Below are positions 4,646 through 7,828 of a stretch of 7,828 nt of DNA, in pieces. Within the stretch, counting starts at the first letter, position 1. Each line of letters begins with the position of its first letter. The position numbers and the translations under genes are program-made. Source of the stretch: an uncultured Desulfobacterium sp. (GTDB lineage Bacteria > Desulfobacterota > Desulfobacteria > Desulfobacterales > Desulfobacteraceae); NCBI GenBank assembly GCA_937124525.1, contig CAKZLA010000199.1, forward strand, positions 1 to 7,828, read 5' to 3'. The notes beneath the pieces were generated by a model, which did not search any database, had not been told where the DNA came from, and saw nothing but the letters and a program-made list of their open reading frames with translations.

Positions 4646-6802
4646 GTGACAAAAAGAAAACCTGCTTTTTCAATGGGAAAACCCATGGTGGTAATTGCTG
4701 TGCTGGGCGCTGTGGTGCTTTTTTTCACATTTGACCTCCACCACTTTTTTTCCCTAAGCAGTTTGAAGGCCCAGCACTTACGCTTTCAGACATTTTATGG
4801 CGATCATGCCCTTGTCACCATGGGGCTATATATGGCTTCCTACATTGCCATGGCAGCCCTGTCCCTACCTGGTGCTGCCGTCATGACCCTGGCTGGCGGG
4901 GCACTGTTTGGCCTGTTAAAAGGAACCCTGCTTGCCGTTATATCAAGTACCATCGGGGCCACCCTGGCCTTTCTGGTGTCCCGATTTCTATTCAGGGATT
5001 ATATCCAGAAACGATTCAAGGATAAACTTACAAAAATCAACCAAGGTCTTGAAAAAGAGGGGGCATTTTATCTCCTGACCCTGCGTCTGGTGCCAATTTT
5101 CCCTTTTTTTATCATCAACCTTGTCATGGGGGTCACGACAATTTCCACCCGGGTATTTGCCGGGGTGAGCCTGGTGGGCATGCTGGGGGGCTGCGTGGTG
5201 TTTGTCAATGCAGGCACCCAGCTGGCCCGCATTGATTCCCTCAAGGGCATTTTGTCACCGGGAATCCTCTTTGCCTTTGTGCTCCTGGGACTTTTCTCCC
5301 TGGTGGCCAGAAAAATCGTTGATATGGTGCGCCACCATAAGGTGATGTCCCACTACCCACGCCCCAAAAAATTTGATTATAATCTGGTGGTGCTGGGGGC
5401 TGGATCAGCCGGTCTTGTGGCATCCTACATTGCCGCAGCTGTGAAGGCAAAGGTGGCTGTGGTGGAAAAACACAAGATGGGGGGGGATTGTCTCAACACC
5501 GGATGTGTTCCCAGCAAGGCCCTGATCCGCAGCGCCAGGATGCTCTACCAGGTAAACAGGGCCAGGGACTTTGGGTTTCACCACGAGAAAATTAAATTTG
5601 ATTTTAAAACCGTCATGGCCCGGGTTCACCAGGTGATCAAAACCGTGGCCCCCCACGATTCCGTGGAGCGGTACACCAATCTTGGTGTGGAATGCATAAA
5701 GGGAGAGGCCTTTATTCGATCCCCCTGGAAGGTGGAGGTCGACGGCAGTATTTTGACCACCCGCAATATTGTGGTGGCCACCGGGGCCCGGCCCCTGGTG
5801 CCGAGTCTGCCCGGCCTTGATACCATCCCATTTTATACCTCTGACACCATCTGGGAAATAAAAGCGTTGCCCCCCCGCTTCATGATACTGGGAGGCGGTC
5901 CCATTGGCTGTGAACTGGCCCAGGCCTTTGCCGGTTTGGGTTCCCAAGTGACCTTGGTACAGCGGGGAGCCCATCTCATGAAACGTGAAGACCCCGAGGT
6001 GTCCCAGTTAATCAAAAAACAGTTTGAATCCCAGGGAATACGGGTGCTGACCCAACATGGGGCAAAGGCCGTGGTGGTGGAAGGAGATACCCGGTATCTG
6101 GTGTGCACCCACAATGGTCAGGAGGTGAACATCGCCTTTGATGAAATGTTGGTGGCCCTGGGACGTCAACCCAACGTAACGGGCTTTGGCCTGGAGGAAT
6201 TAGGGGTCCAACTCACCCCCAAAGGAACCATTGATGCCGGTGAGTTCATGGAAACCAATATTCCCACCATCTTTTGCGCCGGGGACGTGGCAGGCCCTTA
6301 CCAGTTTACCCATGTGGCGGCCCATCAGTCCTGGTATGCGTCGGTGAACGCCCTGTTCGGAGGAATTAAAAATTTCCGGGTGGACTATGGCACCATTCCC
6401 TGGGCCACCTTCACCGATCCGGAAGTGGCCCGGGTGGGACTAAATGAGACCGATGCCCGGGCAAAAAACATTGATTATGAGGTCACCCGCTACAACCTGG
6501 AAGATCTGGACCGGGCCATTGCCGATGGCAACGCCCAAGGGTTTGTAAAAGTCCTCACCGTGCCGGGAAAGGATAAAATTCTGGGGGTCACCCTGGTGGG
6601 ACATCACGCCGGGGACATCATTGCCGAATTTGTACTGGCCATGAAGTCGGGGTTGGGATTGAACAAAATTCTGGGGACCATTCACATCTATCCCACCATG
6701 GCCGAGGCCAACAAGTATGTTGCCGGGCAGTGGAAACGGGCACACAAACCAGAAAGATTACTTTCCTGGGTAGAAAAATTTCACTCTTGGAGACGAAGAT
6801 AA
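4646..6802 (+). CDS. TVP38/DedA-type membrane domain fused to pyridine nucleotide-disulfide oxidoreductase
   Basis: A 718-residue integral membrane flavoprotein. Residues 1-230 form a TVP38/TMEM64 (SNARE-associated, VTT) domain: a first helix at about 13-30, several helices over 55-115 containing LSLPGAAVMTLAGGALFG, then LRLVPIFPFFIINLVMGV (146-163) and a last helix at about 205-222. From about 245 a complete class I disulfide-oxidoreductase follows. It has FAD motif GAGSAG (251-256), redox pair GGDCLNTGCVPSK with Cys282 and Cys287, NAD(P) motif GGGPIG (416-421), second FAD motif CAGDVAGP (Asp547) and a dimerisation domain. In that last domain the usual HPTxxE is YPTMAE, so the catalytic His position is Tyr682. 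The vicinal Cys pair that ends mercuric reductases is absent. It probably oxidises NAD(P)H at the membrane and reduces a small molecule or a quinone; the substrate is unknown. GTG start, with AAAGGA 8 bases upstream. It may share transcription with the two upstream genes across the 134-bp insertion. Confidence 0.88.
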   Translation: MTKRKPAFSMGKPMVVIAVLGAVVLFFTFDLHHFFSLSSLKAQHLRFQTFYGDHALVTMGLYMASYIAMAALSLPGAAVMTLAGGALFGLLKGTLLAVISSTIGATLAFLVSRFLFRDYIQKRFKDKLTKINQGLEKEGAFYLLTLRLVPIFPFFIINLVMGVTTISTRVFAGVSLVGMLGGCVVFVNAGTQLARIDSLKGILSPGILFAFVLLGLFSLVARKIVDMVRHHKVMSHYPRPKKFDYNLVVLGAGSAGLVASYIAAAVKAKVAVVEKHKMGGDCLNTGCVPSKALIRSARMLYQVNRARDFGFHHEKIKFDFKTVMARVHQVIKTVAPHDSVERYTNLGVECIKGEAFIRSPWKVEVDGSILTTRNIVVATGARPLVPSLPGLDTIPFYTSDTIWEIKALPPRFMILGGGPIGCELAQAFAGLGSQVTLVQRGAHLMKREDPEVSQLIKKQFESQGIRVLTQHGAKAVVVEGDTRYLVCTHNGQEVNIAFDEMLVALGRQPNVTGFGLEELGVQLTPKGTIDAGEFMETNIPTIFCAGDVAGPYQFTHVAAHQSWYASVNALFGGIKNFRVDYGTIPWATFTDPEVARVGLNETDARAKNIDYEVTRYNLEDLDRAIADGNAQGFVKVLTVPGKDKILGVTLVGHHAGDIIAEFVLAMKSGLGLNKILGTIHIYPTMAEANKYVAGQWKRAHKPERLLSWVEKFHSWRRR

Positions 6803-6845
6803 GCCCGGTAATTTTACGCCGGACATTCAATTTAGCAATTTAAGT

Positions 6846-6874
6846 TTGACTGTTTGGATCTGTATGGATAAAAG
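6846..6874 (+). promoter_or_regulatory. Candidate sigma-70 promoter for the ferredoxin gene
   Basis: TTGACT (6846-6851) is followed after 17 bases by TAAAAG (6869-6874), a good -35 and a moderate -10 box. Transcription would start near 6881, leaving an untranslated leader of almost 200 bases before the ferredoxin ATG. The rest of the 6803-7077 gap shows no gene: just a CCGG-armed dyad after the previous stop and no convincing terminator. Confidence 0.4.
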
Positions 6875-7077
6875 TATAAGTTGATCATTGTACCCAGGAG
6901 AATCCGGTCCCCATTGATCTGTCGTTAATATCACCAGAACGGCCCTTATTTAACCACTTCTGCCTTGGTGAAACGGTAAAGCAAAAAACAATGACTCCCC
7001 CGGATGATCCATTCATGAAGCGTTGTATTGTAACCGAAAATAAACCCGTAAACATTTCAACAAAAGGAGATTTTTTC

Positions 7078-7269
7078 ATGAAAGTAACCATTACCAAAGA
7101 GTGCATGGGCGACAGAAACTGCAACGAATTATGTGCAGAGGTTTTTGAGTATGACGAAGATCAACTCATGTCCATTGTAAAAATGGATGAGATTCCCAAG
7201 CACCTGGAAGATGTGGTTCGCCAGGCCGCCAGCGAATGCGGTGCAGAAGCCATTATTATTGAAGAGTAA
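7078..7269 (+). CDS. Single-cluster [4Fe-4S] ferredoxin with Asp at one ligand position
   Basis: A 63-residue acidic ferredoxin, a small soluble electron carrier. The cluster motif is C9-MGD-RN-C15-NEL-C19, with the fourth cysteine at Cys54. Asp12 occupies the place of the second cysteine of the usual CxxCxxC motif. This is the arrangement of Pyrococcus furiosus ferredoxin (CIGDAIC...C), where the Asp-ligated iron is labile and the cluster converts between [4Fe-4S] and [3Fe-4S]; the same behaviour is inferred here. The prolines that normally follow the third and fourth cysteines are Ala20 and Gly55. AAGGAG (7064-7069), 8 bases before the ATG at 7078, fixes the start. An in-frame ATG at 6991 would add 29 residues without family similarity and lacks a ribosome binding site. 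It precedes rubrerythrin by 136 bp on the same strand, so it may be that protein's electron donor. Confidence 0.9.
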   Translation: MKVTITKECMGDRNCNELCAEVFEYDEDQLMSIVKMDEIPKHLEDVVRQAASECGAEAIIIEE

Positions 7270-7279
7270 GATGCAACTC

Positions 7280-7320
7280 GATGATCGGGTTTTTGGAAAA
7301 ATGCCGAAAGCCTGATCATC
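7280..7320. repeat. Long stem-loop between ferredoxin and rubrerythrin genes
   Basis: GATGATCGGG (7280-7289) pairs with CCTGATCATC (7311-7320) over ten positions including one G-T pair. The 21-base loop begins with a second perfect dyad, TTTTT-GG-AAAAA (7290-7301). No T-run follows on either strand, so it is not a standard intrinsic terminator. It begins 10 bases after the ferredoxin stop. It could stabilise the upstream mRNA, attenuate transcription into rubrerythrin, or be a regulator-binding palindrome. Confidence 0.5.
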
Positions 7321-7405
7321 AAACGTAAAAACACGGGTTTGGTCACATCACCGGCCATTTCAATACAAGCGGTGGCCCATGGTCCCAGACCCGGGGAGGC
7401 AGACC

Positions 7406-7828
7406 ATGCTAAAGTTTCGAGAAAGCAGAACTGCAAAAAATCTGCTCACCGCATTTGCAGCAGAAGCCCAGGCAAGCGCCAGATATAAATTTTTTGCCCA
7501 GCGTGCACATGATGACGGATTTGTTCAGATTTCCAAAATTTTCATGGAAACATCTGATCAGGAATGTGAACATGCCCTGAGATTTTTCAAATTTTTCAAT
7601 GGCGGGGAACAGGAAATCAACTGGAAATTTCCCGCCGGCGTCATCAAAGATACCCATGCCAACCTGGTGTCTGCGGCGGACCTGGAACTTTATATCCACA
7701 CGGACATGTACCCCGGATTTTCAAAAATTGCCGTGGAAGAAGGCTTCCAGAGAGCTGCGGACACCCTGGATGCCATTACCGTTGCAGAGGCAAACCACGA
7801 AAGAATGTACCGGGAGCTTGCAGCCAAT
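7406..7828 (+). CDS. rbr: Rubrerythrin, N-terminal diiron domain (3' end beyond window)
   Basis: The first 141 codons of a rubrerythrin, a cytoplasmic peroxidase of anaerobes that reduces H2O2 at a diiron site. The start matches the family closely (SRTAKNLLTAFAAEAQASARY), as do DQECEHALRFFKF, FPAGVIKDTHANL, TDMYPGFSKIAVEEGF and VAEANHERMY. Diiron ligands visible by alignment are Glu20, Glu53, His56, Glu94, Glu128 and His131. The additional carboxylate that follows Glu94 by three residues in classical rubrerythrins (E-x-x-E) is Ile97 here, and the preceding AGEHYE-like motif reads ADLELYI. The C-terminal rubredoxin domain, if present, lies beyond the edge. GGGGAGG 6 bases upstream supports the ATG. 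This gene was found by reading the open frame to the window edge. The altered site may mean changed peroxidase activity or a non-classical branch of the family. Confidence 0.92.
   Translation, partial: MLKFRESRTAKNLLTAFAAEAQASARYKFFAQRAHDDGFVQISKIFMETSDQECEHALRFFKFFNGGEQEINWKFPAGVIKDTHANLVSAADLELYIHTDMYPGFSKIAVEEGFQRAADTLDAITVAEANHERMYRELAAN

Noticed and set aside
4646..6802. Annotation as mercuric reductase or dihydrolipoamide dehydrogenase
   Set aside because: The C-terminal CC pair of mercuric reductase and the catalytic His of lipoamide dehydrogenase are both absent, and no mer or lipoyl-complex genes are nearby.
6885..7005. Short inverted repeats (TCATTGT/ACAATGA and ATCCGG/CCGGAT) as ends of another element before the ferredoxin gene
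   Set aside because: The pairs cross and do not nest, are only 6-7 bp long, and have no flanking direct repeat.
6991..7077. 29-residue N-terminal extension of the ferredoxin from an ATG at 6991
   Set aside because: No ribosome binding site and no ferredoxin-like sequence. AAGGAG stands 8 bases before the ATG at 7078.
7280..7320. Intrinsic terminator after the ferredoxin gene
   Set aside because: The stem is good but no T-run follows on the plus or minus strand.

Overview
The window looks like chromosomal DNA of an anaerobic, cytochrome-rich Desulfobacterota (a Desulfobacteraceae-like sulfate reducer). This is inferred from a periplasmic multiheme cytochrome c, a rubrerythrin, a rhodanese fused to a rubrerythrin-like ferritin domain, an archaeal-type one-cluster ferredoxin, and several purine-rich Shine-Dalgarno sequences (GGAGG type). 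No rRNA, tRNA or CRISPR array was seen.

Layout. Minus strand: a partial multiheme cytochrome c with a signal peptide (1-475, 3' end outside the window) and upstream of it exonuclease III (549-1337). A divergent gap (1338-1605) carries a good sigma-54-type promoter candidate in front of a zinc-ribbon thioredoxin 2 (trxC, 1606-2049). A 385-bp gene-free stretch (2050-2434) holds a GC-rich hairpin and overlapping dyads, and ends in a 103-bp element with terminal inverted repeats and a perfect 8-bp target duplication. Next come the rhodanese/ferritin-like fusion (2435-3265) and, 19 bp on, an NDH-2-like flavoprotein of the type found fused to SelD (3285-4397). A second, unrelated 134-bp element with terminal inverted repeats and a different perfect 8-bp duplication (4484-4617) lies just ahead of a 718-residue fusion of a TVP38/DedA-type membrane domain to a pyridine nucleotide-disulfide oxidoreductase (4646-6802). 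The last part holds a small Asp-ligand [4Fe-4S] ferredoxin (7078-7269) and the first 141 codons of a rubrerythrin (7406-7828, open at the edge).

How the genes may work together (inference). Nearly everything on the plus strand is a redox carrier or a peroxide/sulfur-handling enzyme: thioredoxin, rhodanese plus diiron domain, two flavoproteins, ferredoxin and rubrerythrin. Beside them is exonuclease III, which repairs oxidised DNA. The simplest reading is an oxygen/peroxide and reactive-sulfur defence neighbourhood of an anaerobe, in which the flavoproteins and ferredoxin would feed electrons to the diiron proteins.

Most notable are the two different MITE-like elements. Each retains its 8-bp duplication and each ends within about 35 bp of the start codon of a gene in this cluster. 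Also notable are a rubrerythrin in which a conserved diiron carboxylate position is Ile, and a membrane-fused flavin reductase whose catalytic His position is Tyr.
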